From the NCBI RefSeq assembly GCF_000686805.1, contig NZ_JMLP01000011.1, positions 124,001-188,000 on the forward strand: 64,000 bases of DNA. The letters are read 5' to 3'. The stretch comes from Bacillus sp. UNC41MFS5 (lineage in GTDB: Bacteria; Bacillota; Bacilli; Bacillales_B; DSM-18226). Position numbers and translations under genes: made by a program. Below the pieces are notes generated by a model. It saw nothing but the letters and a program-made list of their open reading frames with translations. It was not told the DNA's origin and made no database searches. Shown here in pieces: positions 17,647 through 25,671 of the stretch (position 1 is the stretch's first letter; the number at the start of each line of letters is the position of its first letter).

Positions 17647-18666
17647 TTAATAATTTCCCTCATTCATGATTGCAAAGTGATCTTCCTTAGGGGCTGTGAT
17701 AAACCCTAGATGCTGTAATAAATCAATAAATTTTTGAAGTGTCTCCAATTGATATTGGTCTATATTCGTTTCATCGAAATGATAAAAACCTTTTTTGGTT
17801 TTTAATCCGATATTTCCGCTTCTCATTTTCTCTTCAACAATTTCCGGCGGTGCAAATCGCTCTGACTTTAATGATTCTTTTAGATAGTTACTTGCATGGA
17901 AAAGCGTATCTGCTCCTCCCCAGTCAATAAACTCCAATAGACCTAATACGGCAAATCGAAGTCCAAAGCCAACCCTTGATGCTTTATCAATATCCTCAAT
18001 GGAAGCAACCCCTTCTTCAACAAGCCTGGATGCTTCGTTCATCGCGAGCGCCTGAATCCTTGGAACAATAAATCCTGGGGAAGGTGCACATTTAATAGGA
18101 ACCTTGCCAATTTCCTCAAGTAGTTTAAACATTTCCTTTAACGATATATCGCTCGTTTCATTACCTGGACTTACTTCAACTAACGGAATCAAATAAGCAG
18201 GATTTAGCCAATGTGTATTCATAAATCTATCTTTGTGCAAAACAAACTCAGCTAGTTCATTTACAGAAAAGGAAGAGGTGGTAGAAGCAATCAGTACGTC
18301 TTTCTGTAAAAATGGACAGATACGACTGTACACTTCTTTTTTTAATGCGAGAATTTCTGGCACAGCTTCAAACACGATTTCTGCATCTTTCCATATGTCA
18401 TCCTGATCATCAATATGACGAACTTCTATTCTATCGACAATATGATTAATCATTTCAAATGGAAAAACGTTAGACCGTGCTAGAATCTCCAGCTGGCTCC
18501 TGATTTCAGTTAAGGCGGATGATTGTAATTGGTTGAATTCTTCCCTCTTCCGATTTTTAATATCCATAAGTGTTACTGGAAACCCCTGATAAGCAAAGGT
18601 TAAAGCGATCCCTCTACCCATTCGGCCGGCACCAGCGATGAAAATGGTCTTTTTAGCTGATTTCAT
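17647..18666 (-). CDS. 3-hydroxyacyl-CoA dehydrogenase family protein
   Basis: 339-aa NAD-dependent dehydrogenase. N-terminal Rossmann motif IAGAGRMGRGIALTFAYQG, the middle catalytic block NTHWLNPAYLIPLVEVSPG (His and Asn) and the C-terminal helical domain with PGFIVPRIQALAMNEASRLVEEGVAS. Close relatives act on 3-hydroxyacyl-CoA, L-gulonate or carnitine. It starts 14 nt inside the end of the opine-dehydrogenase-like gene, so the two are translated together. Its substrate in the aromatic pathway is unknown; no matching step exists in the described iac pathway. Confidence 0.85.
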   Translation of the reverse strand: MKSAKKTIFIAGAGRMGRGIALTFAYQGFPVTLMDIKNRKREEFNQLQSSALTEIRSQLEILARSNVFPFEMINHIVDRIEVRHIDDQDDIWKDAEIVFEAVPEILALKKEVYSRICPFLQKDVLIASTTSSFSVNELAEFVLHKDRFMNTHWLNPAYLIPLVEVSPGNETSDISLKEMFKLLEEIGKVPIKCAPSPGFIVPRIQALAMNEASRLVEEGVASIEDIDKASRVGFGLRFAVLGLLEFIDWGGADTLFHASNYLKESLKSERFAPPEIVEEKMRSGNIGLKTKKGFYHFDETNIDQYQLETLQKFIDLLQHLGFITAPKEDHFAIMNEGNY

Positions 18667-19753
18667 ATTGGAGTAATCCTTTCTTCAGCATCTCTTTCAA
18701 CTCGGCTTTTGTTTTCGAAGCAAGCTGAAGATTCTCCAACGTTCTTCCGGTTGCGCGCAGGTCTTCACCAACTACAGCGGAAGCGATGGCCAGCAGCCCT
18801 TTTGCCGTTGGCACGGGAACATCCAGCCATTCACCGACTGAAACAAGAAAGGCAAGACCACACGCAACATCCTCTCTCATGTAACGGTGCGTTTTTAACT
18901 CTAATGGCTCAAACCAATCCTCTCCATCCACTAGTTTTTCATGAGCCCCGTTCCCATACATCCATTCTTCCCCTTCAGGATTATAATGATCATCTAGCGG
19001 AAAATGTGGCGCAGTGTATCCTAATGCCTCACGGATCCTAATTCTTTCATGATCCAGTTCTTTATGAACATTTCTGACAGAAGTTTGTGTTCCTTCATTG
19101 TGAATATCCCACTTGTCAAAATGCTCAATTGGACCAGCGTTCATTAAAATAAGCGGTGGATGAATGATGGGACCGGCATTCATTAATGCCCCGTCCAATG
19201 CATCTTGAATGGGTTCAATGGATGGAAATGCTTTTCTTAACACTTCAAATGCATGCTCAGATCGTTCACTAGGAAACACACCTGTCGGAAGCCGTGTTGC
19301 TCTTCCAGAAATAGAAACCGTTTGTTCATCATATTTTCTTGCTAAATAAGGTAATGTACCTGTTTCGGCAAAAGCAACCCTCGCCTTGCAGCCTTCATCG
19401 ACTAGAACCTTTGACATTAAATAGCTTCCAAACGTTCCAGGCGGCAAGAATATCACCTGGCCATCTTCAAGCACAGGCGCTAGTTGTTTGGCTATTGATT
19501 GTTGTGAAACAGCCGGCAATGGAATGACAATTAATTCGGCTCCTTTAACCACCTCCTTCAAATCGGTGCTTGCTAGCTTTATAGAAACAGTTCTTGATCC
19601 ATTATGGTCTTTTACATGGATGGTCCGATTATCGAGAACTGCTTGAAAAGCATCCTTGTCTCTTCTCCATAACCTTACGTGATGACCGTTTTCCGTTAAA
19701 TCGACTGCTGCTGCATAAGATCCATTTCCTCCACCAATTACCGCAATTTCCAT
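18653..19753 (-). CDS. NAD/NADP octopine/nopaline (opine) dehydrogenase family protein
   Basis: 366-aa oxidoreductase. N-terminal nucleotide fold MEIAVIGGGNGSYAAAVDLTENGHHVRLWRR, a link region IVIPLPAVSQQSIAKQLAPVL, and the C-terminal opine-dehydrogenase domain with NEGTQTSVRNVHKELDHERIRIREALGY. The family reductively condenses an amino acid with a 2-oxo acid, or works in reverse; 2-dehydropantoate-like substrates are also known. Being coupled to an acyl-CoA-dehydrogenase-like reductase within an aromatic operon is unusual. AGGAGG precedes the ATG. Confidence 0.82.
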   Translation of the reverse strand: MEIAVIGGGNGSYAAAVDLTENGHHVRLWRRDKDAFQAVLDNRTIHVKDHNGSRTVSIKLASTDLKEVVKGAELIVIPLPAVSQQSIAKQLAPVLEDGQVIFLPPGTFGSYLMSKVLVDEGCKARVAFAETGTLPYLARKYDEQTVSISGRATRLPTGVFPSERSEHAFEVLRKAFPSIEPIQDALDGALMNAGPIIHPPLILMNAGPIEHFDKWDIHNEGTQTSVRNVHKELDHERIRIREALGYTAPHFPLDDHYNPEGEEWMYGNGAHEKLVDGEDWFEPLELKTHRYMREDVACGLAFLVSVGEWLDVPVPTAKGLLAIASAVVGEDLRATGRTLENLQLASKTKAELKEMLKKGLLQYEIS

Positions 19754-19865
19754 TCCCTTTTCCTCCTACTTGTCATTTGGAATACTGTCTTCTGTATACA
19801 AGCTAGTAACGTATTCAGTCCTCATCTTAAAGGGCTTCCTTATCTTCTAATCCCTCTAAAAAATA

Positions 19866-21281
19866 TCATTTAACTGCATGGAGATAACGCTGATTTTCTC
19901 TCAAGGCTTGTACCCATTTCTCTGACTTCTCATAGCAATCTCCTATTTGCAGAACTCTTTTGTCTGTAAAAGGTTTTCCTATCAGCTGGAGACCGACTGG
20001 CAGAGTCCCTGCCGTAAAGCCGCAGGCAACAGAAAGCGCCGGAAATCCGAGAATGTTGGCAAGTGGTGTTTTTCCAAGCGTAAACATATTGCTAATCGCC
20101 TGTTCTGGAACCATCGTGCCGATCTCAAAAGGAGGCTGAACATTGGTAGGGCCGACTAAAGCATCCAGCTCTTTCATTTGCTTAAGAGTTTCGGTGATAA
20201 ACTGTCTTCTGGTTCGTTGAGCATTTATATAATCGGTTGCGGAAATACTACGTCCAAATTGAAAGCGATATTTCAAATCATCCCCATATAAATCTCCAAA
20301 TCTCTTTAACAACGGTTCATGAAAGGAAACAACTTCTGCTTGCGCAATTGTTTTTAAAGCATCAAGAGCCCTTTCTATCCCTGACAGCTTGATGGAAACG
20401 ATTTCTGCCCCCAAATCGGTTAAACGTTGAAAAGCCTGCTGAATTACAATCTTCACCTTTTCATCGATTCCTGAAAACATATAGGGTTCATAAAAGCCTA
20501 GCTTAACTCCTTTAAGAGTTTGCAGGGCAGGATAAAGGACAGACTCATCCCTCTTAACAGTCGAATGGTCTTTGGAATCATATCCTCTCATCACTTCTAA
20601 CATAATGGCCGTATCGTTTACGGTTCTTGCCATTGGACCTACATGGTCTAAAGACCAGCTAAATGGCAGGCAGCCCTCACGACTAACAAGTCCATACGTC
20701 GGTTTAAATCCTACCGTGCCACACATTGCTGCAGGCAGACGTATAGAACCTGCTGTATCTGTTCCAACAGCACCAAAGGCCATACCTGTTGCAGTGGCCA
20801 CAGCTGAGCCACCACTCGACCCGCCTGGTATTCTTGTTAAATCCCATGGATTCTTCGCACTTCCATAGTGAGGATTTTCAGTTGTGGCTCCCATCGCAAA
20901 TTCATGCAAGTTTGCTTTACCAATGATGACTGCTCCTGCGTCCTTCAGCTTTTGTATAGATGTTGCATCATCTGAAGGTACCCAGTCTTTAAAAACTTTT
21001 GACCCTCCAGTTGTTCGTACACCTTTGGTTTGCAATAAATCCTTCACAATAATTGGAATCCCGTGCAGTGGACCACGAAGTTGATTATTTTGAATTTCTT
21101 CTTCTAAATTCATCGCCTGACCCAATGCTTCTTCTTCCATCACCGTAATAAATGCTTGAAGGGCGGGTTCATTTAATTTAATATGTTCCAGTGTTAATTT
21201 AGTCAATTCCACTGGTGAAATCTCTTTCCTTGCCATTAATGATCCAGCTGTTTCAATCGTTGAGAAAAGCAATTCACTCAT
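19866..21281 (-). CDS. Amidase signature family hydrolase (IacH-like by context)
   Basis: 471-aa amidase. Ser-cisSer-Lys triad: Lys80 in GIPIIVKDLLQ, cis-Ser in PGGSSGGSAVATA (~155-156), nucleophile Ser179 in GTDTAGSIRLPA. It cleaves an amide C-N bond; the substrate is not visible. No gatB/gatC is nearby, so it is not the tRNA amidotransferase. In the proteobacterial iac cluster an amidase (IacH) acts on the oxindole-type intermediate on the way to catechol; equivalence here is inference. Its ATG overlaps the stop of a 37-codon ORF (ATGA), implying coupled translation. Confidence 0.85.
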   Translation of the reverse strand: MSELLFSTIETAGSLMARKEISPVELTKLTLEHIKLNEPALQAFITVMEEEALGQAMNLEEEIQNNQLRGPLHGIPIIVKDLLQTKGVRTTGGSKVFKDWVPSDDATSIQKLKDAGAVIIGKANLHEFAMGATTENPHYGSAKNPWDLTRIPGGSSGGSAVATATGMAFGAVGTDTAGSIRLPAAMCGTVGFKPTYGLVSREGCLPFSWSLDHVGPMARTVNDTAIMLEVMRGYDSKDHSTVKRDESVLYPALQTLKGVKLGFYEPYMFSGIDEKVKIVIQQAFQRLTDLGAEIVSIKLSGIERALDALKTIAQAEVVSFHEPLLKRFGDLYGDDLKYRFQFGRSISATDYINAQRTRRQFITETLKQMKELDALVGPTNVQPPFEIGTMVPEQAISNMFTLGKTPLANILGFPALSVACGFTAGTLPVGLQLIGKPFTDKRVLQIGDCYEKSEKWVQALRENQRYLHAVK

Positions 21282-21391
21282 TTTACATCCTTCTCAAAAT
21301 CTTCAAGGTTCAACGTAAAAGCAGGATCTACCATAAACATCTCAGCCTCTTCGAGTTCCAGGATATCCTGTAAATATTCAACTAAAGTCAA
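21278..21391 (-). CDS. 37-aa acidic peptide translationally coupled to the amidase
   Basis: TTG start at 21391 follows a very strong AGGAGAGGGGGG ribosome binding site at 6 nt; the frame runs 37 codons and its TGA overlaps the amidase ATG (ATGA). The peptide begins MTLVEYLQDILELEEAE and ends LNLEDFEKDVK: 11 Asp/Glu against 2 Lys, with a predicted amphipathic first helix. The amidase itself has no other ribosome binding site. It may be a coupling leader or a small amidase partner, as GatC or AtzG are in other amidase systems; no homology to those is claimed. Confidence 0.6.
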   Translation of the reverse strand: MTLVEYLQDILELEEAEMFMVDPAFTLNLEDFEKDVK

Positions 21392-21440
21392 GAAGGTCCC
21401 CCCTCTCCTCCAGAATGACATATCTCTTTTATTTGACTGT

Positions 21441-21809
21441 TTAACGATTGTTTTCTAACAAGAAAAACGGACGTCCAATTGACGCTTCTAAACGGAAGAA
21501 GCGATCGAGGCCAGTTGCTCGAAATGAGTGTGTCATATTTGTAACCGTTTGCAAATCAGGGACATTATATAAAAAACACGCATGCCAATTAACCGGTCCA
21601 GCATGCCCGGCTGTTAATATATCTCTGTCAAACGTGCCTAATAATTCAGATCCATTTTCTTTCCACGCCACTAAAACTTCATGAAGCTGCGGTAATATTT
21701 CTTTTTCCTTTTGCTCCTGAGTAGTATCAAACCACCCTGTCGACTCAAACGTCATAAAAACTCTCAATGGATTGGGTATTTCAGGTGCACCATGTTTAAT
21801 TTCTCCCAT
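21441..21809 (-). CDS. Small conserved-looking protein of the aromatic operon, function unknown
   Basis: 122 aa from ATG 21809, which follows AAAGGAG at 9 nt; the longer frame to 21896 overlaps the SDR gene. The composition fits a dimeric alpha/beta-barrel (ferredoxin-like) protein: RVFMTFESTGWFD (strand), helix EQKEKEILPQLHEVLVAW, then GSELLGTFDRDIL, WHACFLYNVPDLQTVTNMTHSFRATGLDRFFRLEASIGRPFFL. Muconolactone isomerase and EthD/YCII proteins share such a fold, and small unknown proteins (e.g. IacB) occur in iac clusters. Function not assigned; a cofactor-free isomerase or oxygenase role is possible. Confidence 0.6.
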   Translation of the reverse strand: MGEIKHGAPEIPNPLRVFMTFESTGWFDTTQEQKEKEILPQLHEVLVAWKENGSELLGTFDRDILTAGHAGPVNWHACFLYNVPDLQTVTNMTHSFRATGLDRFFRLEASIGRPFFLLENNR

Positions 21810-21834
21810 TACATTCATCTCCTTTAGTATCTGC

Positions 21835-22599
21835 TTAACGCATGAGCAATCCGCCGTTAATGTCAAAAGTTGAACCCGTAATATAACCAGCTGCATCTGA
21901 AACTAAGTAAGAGACCATGTTTGCCACTTCTTCCGCTTCACCAAAGCGCTTTACTGGAATGCTTTCCTTCATTCTTGCTAACACAGCTGGGTCCATCTTT
22001 TCCATTTCTGGTGTTTCAATGGCAGCGGGAGCAACAGTATTTACAGTGATCCCCTGATCAGCTAAAGACCTTGCAAATACTTTTGTTAAAACCAGCTGCC
22101 CTGCTTTAGAAGCACAATAATGGGCACCTGATGTCAGCGGACCCGCTTGACCCCCGAAAGAAGAAACATTAATAATACGCCCTTTTTTTTGCTGTTTCAT
22201 TGAGTTCAGTACAGCTTGAGAGTAGAAAAAGGTCCCACCAAGATTGACTGATAATATAAGGTTCCATTCATCTTCCGTTACTTCCTCAATCACTGTTTCT
22301 TTACGGACACCGGCATTATTCACCAATATATCAATGCGGCCCCAGTTTTCCAGGATTGTTTCCACACTCTTTTTAATAGCATCGACATCTGATACATTCA
22401 CCGTTAAAAACATCGAATAGGAAGAATGGTAACACTGCAAAAGATCAGATTCTTTTACTTCGTTTAAGGCAGTTTCATTCACATCAACAAAAACAACCCT
22501 TTTTCCTTCTGAAAGGAGCTTTATGGCAATCGCATGACCGAGACCCTGCCCTGCACCCGTAACGATCGCCACTTCTTGTTCTACTACCATCCTTTGCAA
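21835..22599 (-). CDS. Short-chain dehydrogenase/reductase (IacE-like by context)
   Basis: 254-aa classical SDR. Cofactor motif TGAGQGLGHAIA near residue 15, Asp after strand 2 (VFVDVNE) pointing to NAD(H), NNAGVRKE, and catalytic Ser-Tyr-Lys in INVSSFGGQAG and HYCASKAGQL. The C-terminal GGLL is typical of FabG-like members. In iac clusters the SDR IacE reduces or oxidises a hydroxylated IAA intermediate; the same step is inferred here. Start TTG 22599 lies 10 nt after GAGGAG; ATG 22590 has no spacing-compatible site. Confidence 0.85.
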   Translation of the reverse strand: MQRMVVEQEVAIVTGAGQGLGHAIAIKLLSEGKRVVFVDVNETALNEVKESDLLQCYHSSYSMFLTVNVSDVDAIKKSVETILENWGRIDILVNNAGVRKETVIEEVTEDEWNLILSVNLGGTFFYSQAVLNSMKQQKKGRIINVSSFGGQAGPLTSGAHYCASKAGQLVLTKVFARSLADQGITVNTVAPAAIETPEMEKMDPAVLARMKESIPVKRFGEAEEVANMVSYLVSDAAGYITGSTFDINGGLLMR

Positions 22600-22617
22600 A
22601 AGTAATCGACTCCTCTC

Positions 22618-23823
22618 TTAGTTTATTAAAATACTTTTTATCACTCGCATGGCATTCCCTCCTGCTGCCTTGGCAATAGCTTTAGTTGAATAATGGTGTT
22701 TCACCAGCCATCCAATCATATTTTTCATAGCCTCAGCAGGGTTTTCCACCCCTTCTACATAGGTTGATTCCACAAAATCCTCTCCACTGTGAGAAGCTGA
22801 AATGCCTAACATATCGTCAAAGGCATGCTGTAAGGCTACATGGTCTCCAAAAAAAGTATCGGGTCCAAGACCAACATGATCAATGCCTACTAATTTGCTA
22901 ATATATTCAAAATGTTCCATCACGGATTGCAGCGAATGGTTAGGTGAGCTTTTCGTTAATGTCGTATTCGGGGCAGCACAAACTCCAATGATTCCGCCTT
23001 TTTCAGCACATGCTTGTAAAACATGGTCAGGCTTCATTCGTGGTGTGTTCCACAAAGCCCTTGCTCCTGCATGTGTGATGAAAACAGGATGCTTACTTGT
23101 TTCAATCACATCTAAACTCGTTTGATCCCCGCAATGAGATATATCTATCATCATCCCTAATCGGTTCATTCGTTCAATTACGCGACGTCCGAAATTGGTT
23201 AGTCCGCCATCTCGATTCTCAATAAGTCCCGAACCAAGACTATTTGCTTCGTTATAGGTAATTCCCATGCAGCGGATACCGAAGCCATATAATATATCTA
23301 CACGATCAAGTTCATTTTCTAAAATACTTGCCGCCTCTAGTGACGGCAAGATGGCTACTTGTTTCTTCCGCTTTGCTTTTAACAAGTCATCGTATGTGCT
23401 GGCGACATAAATCGTCTTTTGACGCTGGATATCAGCGTAGCGCATACCAAGTAAGTAAAGGACATCGTCCCATTTCAAGCCGTTTTTCGAGGCAATGATC
23501 GAAATGCCATCCATAAAATTTTCAAATATTACGTCAATTCCCGACATAGAGATTCCTTCATAATGAAAAGCAGTATGAAACTCACCGCAATAAGGAAGAA
23601 TCTGTTCAGATTTTTTTGGCACAATAAAGCCATGGTCGCGTAATGAAACGATTGGGTATTTTGTAAATATTTTTTTCAGCTTCTCTTCTTCATTCTCCGT
23701 TAAATGAAGCGTGTACGCTGGGACTCGATCAAGATTATAGGATAATTCATATGATTTATAATCTTGATTTGCCTTTAAATAGCTAAAGGATTGATAACCG
23801 TCATATTGCTTCACATTCATCAT
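22618..23823 (-). CDS. Peptidase M19 (membrane dipeptidase)-like metallohydrolase
   Basis: 401-aa amidohydrolase-fold protein. Family blocks: GLTNFGRRVIERMNRLGMMIDISHCGD, FITHAGARALWNTPR, GIIGVCAAP and VGLGPDTFFGDH. M19 enzymes use two Zn ions held partly by an N-terminal DGHND-type His-x-Asp; here the matching place reads PIVSLRDHGFIVP, so the first ligands appear altered. No signal peptide is seen, so it is cytoplasmic, unlike renal dipeptidase. It begins inside the Rieske gene's stop region (4-nt gap), so it is coupled. It may hydrolyse an amide or lactam intermediate or an amino-acid conjugate of the substrate. Confidence 0.8.
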   Translation of the reverse strand: MMNVKQYDGYQSFSYLKANQDYKSYELSYNLDRVPAYTLHLTENEEEKLKKIFTKYPIVSLRDHGFIVPKKSEQILPYCGEFHTAFHYEGISMSGIDVIFENFMDGISIIASKNGLKWDDVLYLLGMRYADIQRQKTIYVASTYDDLLKAKRKKQVAILPSLEAASILENELDRVDILYGFGIRCMGITYNEANSLGSGLIENRDGGLTNFGRRVIERMNRLGMMIDISHCGDQTSLDVIETSKHPVFITHAGARALWNTPRMKPDHVLQACAEKGGIIGVCAAPNTTLTKSSPNHSLQSVMEHFEYISKLVGIDHVGLGPDTFFGDHVALQHAFDDMLGISASHSGEDFVESTYVEGVENPAEAMKNMIGWLVKHHYSTKAIAKAAGGNAMRVIKSILIN

Positions 23824-23826
23824 GAA

Positions 23827-25107
23827 TCACAGTTTAGCAACCGTTTTTTTCAATTGAAATTGCTCTTTCATAGGAAAAGCATCTTTCCATGATTTTTGGT
23901 TATCATCGTAGAGACCATCACTATACAATGAATTAAGTGATGGATTATCTAAGACCAGCGGTGTTTCTCCTTTTTGGAATGCTTTCACCTGCTGAAGTAA
24001 GATCCGGCGCATATGAATAACCGGTAAATCGCTCGTCCCAAGATGCTCAATAGTCCTGTCCACAATCGGTCCCATTGTTTCAGTGGCAGCATGATCTTGA
24101 TTGGCAATCCCACGAATGCCTGTGAAGTTTCCTGTCTTTTGTAATTCTCGATCTTGAGCATATTCGTTTTCAAGATTGATTTGTTTCTTTAATTCCTTAT
24201 CCAATTTTAACCCCCGGCGCTGATGCTGCGCCTCGACATCAATGGTCCGGTTGTGCGCAAACTGTACATCCCATGACCAGGTACTATAATCGTCTCTTGG
24301 AATAAACGCGTGCCACATTCCATCTTCCCCGCCAAATCTCGGTGGATATGTGTAAAATGGGAAGATATAATGAATCTCCATGAAAGCATTCTCTTTTTCC
24401 GTTCCAATTCCGACCGCAACACAACGCTTCCCATAGTTCGTATCTTCAACGGCCTGTTTTACTGGTGGATTTTTCACAAGCGGATGATCCGGATCGATCC
24501 CTAAATCACTGCTTAATATCCCTTCTTCTACTGCTTGGGTGTGATGAGCTTTATGCAAGAAAGCAGCGTGAACGTAATCTAAATCATTTTCCATCACCTG
24601 CGCATAATTACATTCCTGCCATACACGTTCGACTAATATGTTCTCATCCGGAAGGCTCATCCAATAAAAATCTGGTAATGGCGGCTGTTCGTCTTCAGGG
24701 CCCATATATGTCCAAACAACTCCATTAGTTTCTATTATCGGATAACTCTTCAACTTGATGGATTGTTTGAATTTTCCATCTTTCTCTTCTGAAGGAATTT
24801 CAGTGCATTTCCCCTCTGAATCGAACTTCCAGCCATGATACATACAGCGGATACCGCACCCTGCATTAATCCCGAAATAAAGGGAGGTTCCACGATGCGG
24901 ACACCGTTCGTCAATCAATCCCACTTTCCCTTCCGTATCACGGAAAGCAATGAGGTCTTCACTTAATAATTTTACCCGCTGAGGCTTCCCATCACGTTCT
25001 AATTCCTCAGACTTCAGAACAGGAATCCAATAGCGGCGGAACATATCACCCATTGGAGTCCCAGGGCCTGTTTGCGTTAATAACTGATTATCCTCTTTAG
25101 ATAGCAT
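23827..25107 (-). CDS. Rieske non-haem iron oxygenase, large subunit (IacC-like by context)
   Basis: 426-aa oxygenase. The Rieske [2Fe-2S] ligands are CPHRGTSLYFG and CMYHGWKFD (Cys-x-His ... Cys-x2-His, ~residues 69-92). The mononuclear iron site is NDLDYVHAAFLHKAHH (Asp, His, His, ~180-195). Size and layout match the phthalate-dioxygenase-type alpha-only group. No small subunit, ferredoxin or FAD/[2Fe-2S] reductase gene is in the operon; only a flavin reductase is adjacent. In iac clusters the Rieske oxygenase attacks the oxidised indole ring. AGGGGGG lies 7 nt before the ATG. Confidence 0.88.
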   Translation of the reverse strand: MLSKEDNQLLTQTGPGTPMGDMFRRYWIPVLKSEELERDGKPQRVKLLSEDLIAFRDTEGKVGLIDERCPHRGTSLYFGINAGCGIRCMYHGWKFDSEGKCTEIPSEEKDGKFKQSIKLKSYPIIETNGVVWTYMGPEDEQPPLPDFYWMSLPDENILVERVWQECNYAQVMENDLDYVHAAFLHKAHHTQAVEEGILSSDLGIDPDHPLVKNPPVKQAVEDTNYGKRCVAVGIGTEKENAFMEIHYIFPFYTYPPRFGGEDGMWHAFIPRDDYSTWSWDVQFAHNRTIDVEAQHQRRGLKLDKELKKQINLENEYAQDRELQKTGNFTGIRGIANQDHAATETMGPIVDRTIEHLGTSDLPVIHMRRILLQQVKAFQKGETPLVLDNPSLNSLYSDGLYDDNQKSWKDAFPMKEQFQLKKTVAKL

Positions 25108-25136
25108 TTTTTTCCCCCCTGAATTCAGTTCATTTA

Positions 25137-25625
25137 TTATTGCTTTATCTCAACTGGTTCTGATAAGTGACCGATTTTTCCACGGAAAAACAGAAGCGGT
25201 TTTTTCTCCTCATCAAATGCGGCACTCTTCACACGTCCAGTGACAATATAATGGTCACCACCTTCAAGTAAGTCATCTACACTGCATTCAATCGTTGCCA
25301 AATTCCCTGTTAAGATTGGTACGCCATCACCTGATAGAGAGTACGAAGCACCCTTGAACTTATCTTCGGATTTTTTTGCGAAGCGCCAGCAATCTTCTTC
25401 TTGGTTCTCTTGTAATATATTAACGGTAAAAGGATGATCTTTTTTAAACGCATGTACGCTGCCTGCCTTCTTATCGATACAAACTAGAATTAAAGGCGGA
25501 TCCAATGAAAGCGACGAAAAAGCGTTCGCTGTTAAACCAATAAAACCACTCTCACTTTTTGTGGTAATGACTGTAACACCTGTAGCAAAATGTCCAAGCG
25601 TTTTTCGAAATTGAAGTGAATCCAT
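25137..25625 (-). CDS. Flavin reductase (FMN/FAD:NADH oxidoreductase, IacG-like)
   Basis: 162-aa flavin reductase domain protein. Seen: FRKTLGHFATGVTVITT, GLTANAFSSLSLDPPLILVCIDKKAG, PFTVNILQENQE, and GGDHYIVTGRVKSA. This fold delivers reduced FMN or FAD to two-component monooxygenases. The partner is most likely the IacA-like monooxygenase at 27948; it may also feed the Rieske oxygenase. Start ATG 25625 is behind AAAGGAGGAG, so the longer frame to 25667 is not used. Confidence 0.9.
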   Translation of the reverse strand: MDSLQFRKTLGHFATGVTVITTKSESGFIGLTANAFSSLSLDPPLILVCIDKKAGSVHAFKKDHPFTVNILQENQEEDCWRFAKKSEDKFKGASYSLSGDGVPILTGNLATIECSVDDLLEGGDHYIVTGRVKSAAFDEEKKPLLFFRGKIGHLSEPVEIKQ

Positions 25626-25671
25626 ATTTTCTCCTCCTTTGGTATGAGCTGCCATCATATGCAGCACCTCT

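Noticed and set aside
19866..21281. GatA subunit of tRNA amidotransferase
   Set aside because: No gatB or gatC in the operon and the neighbours are catabolic.
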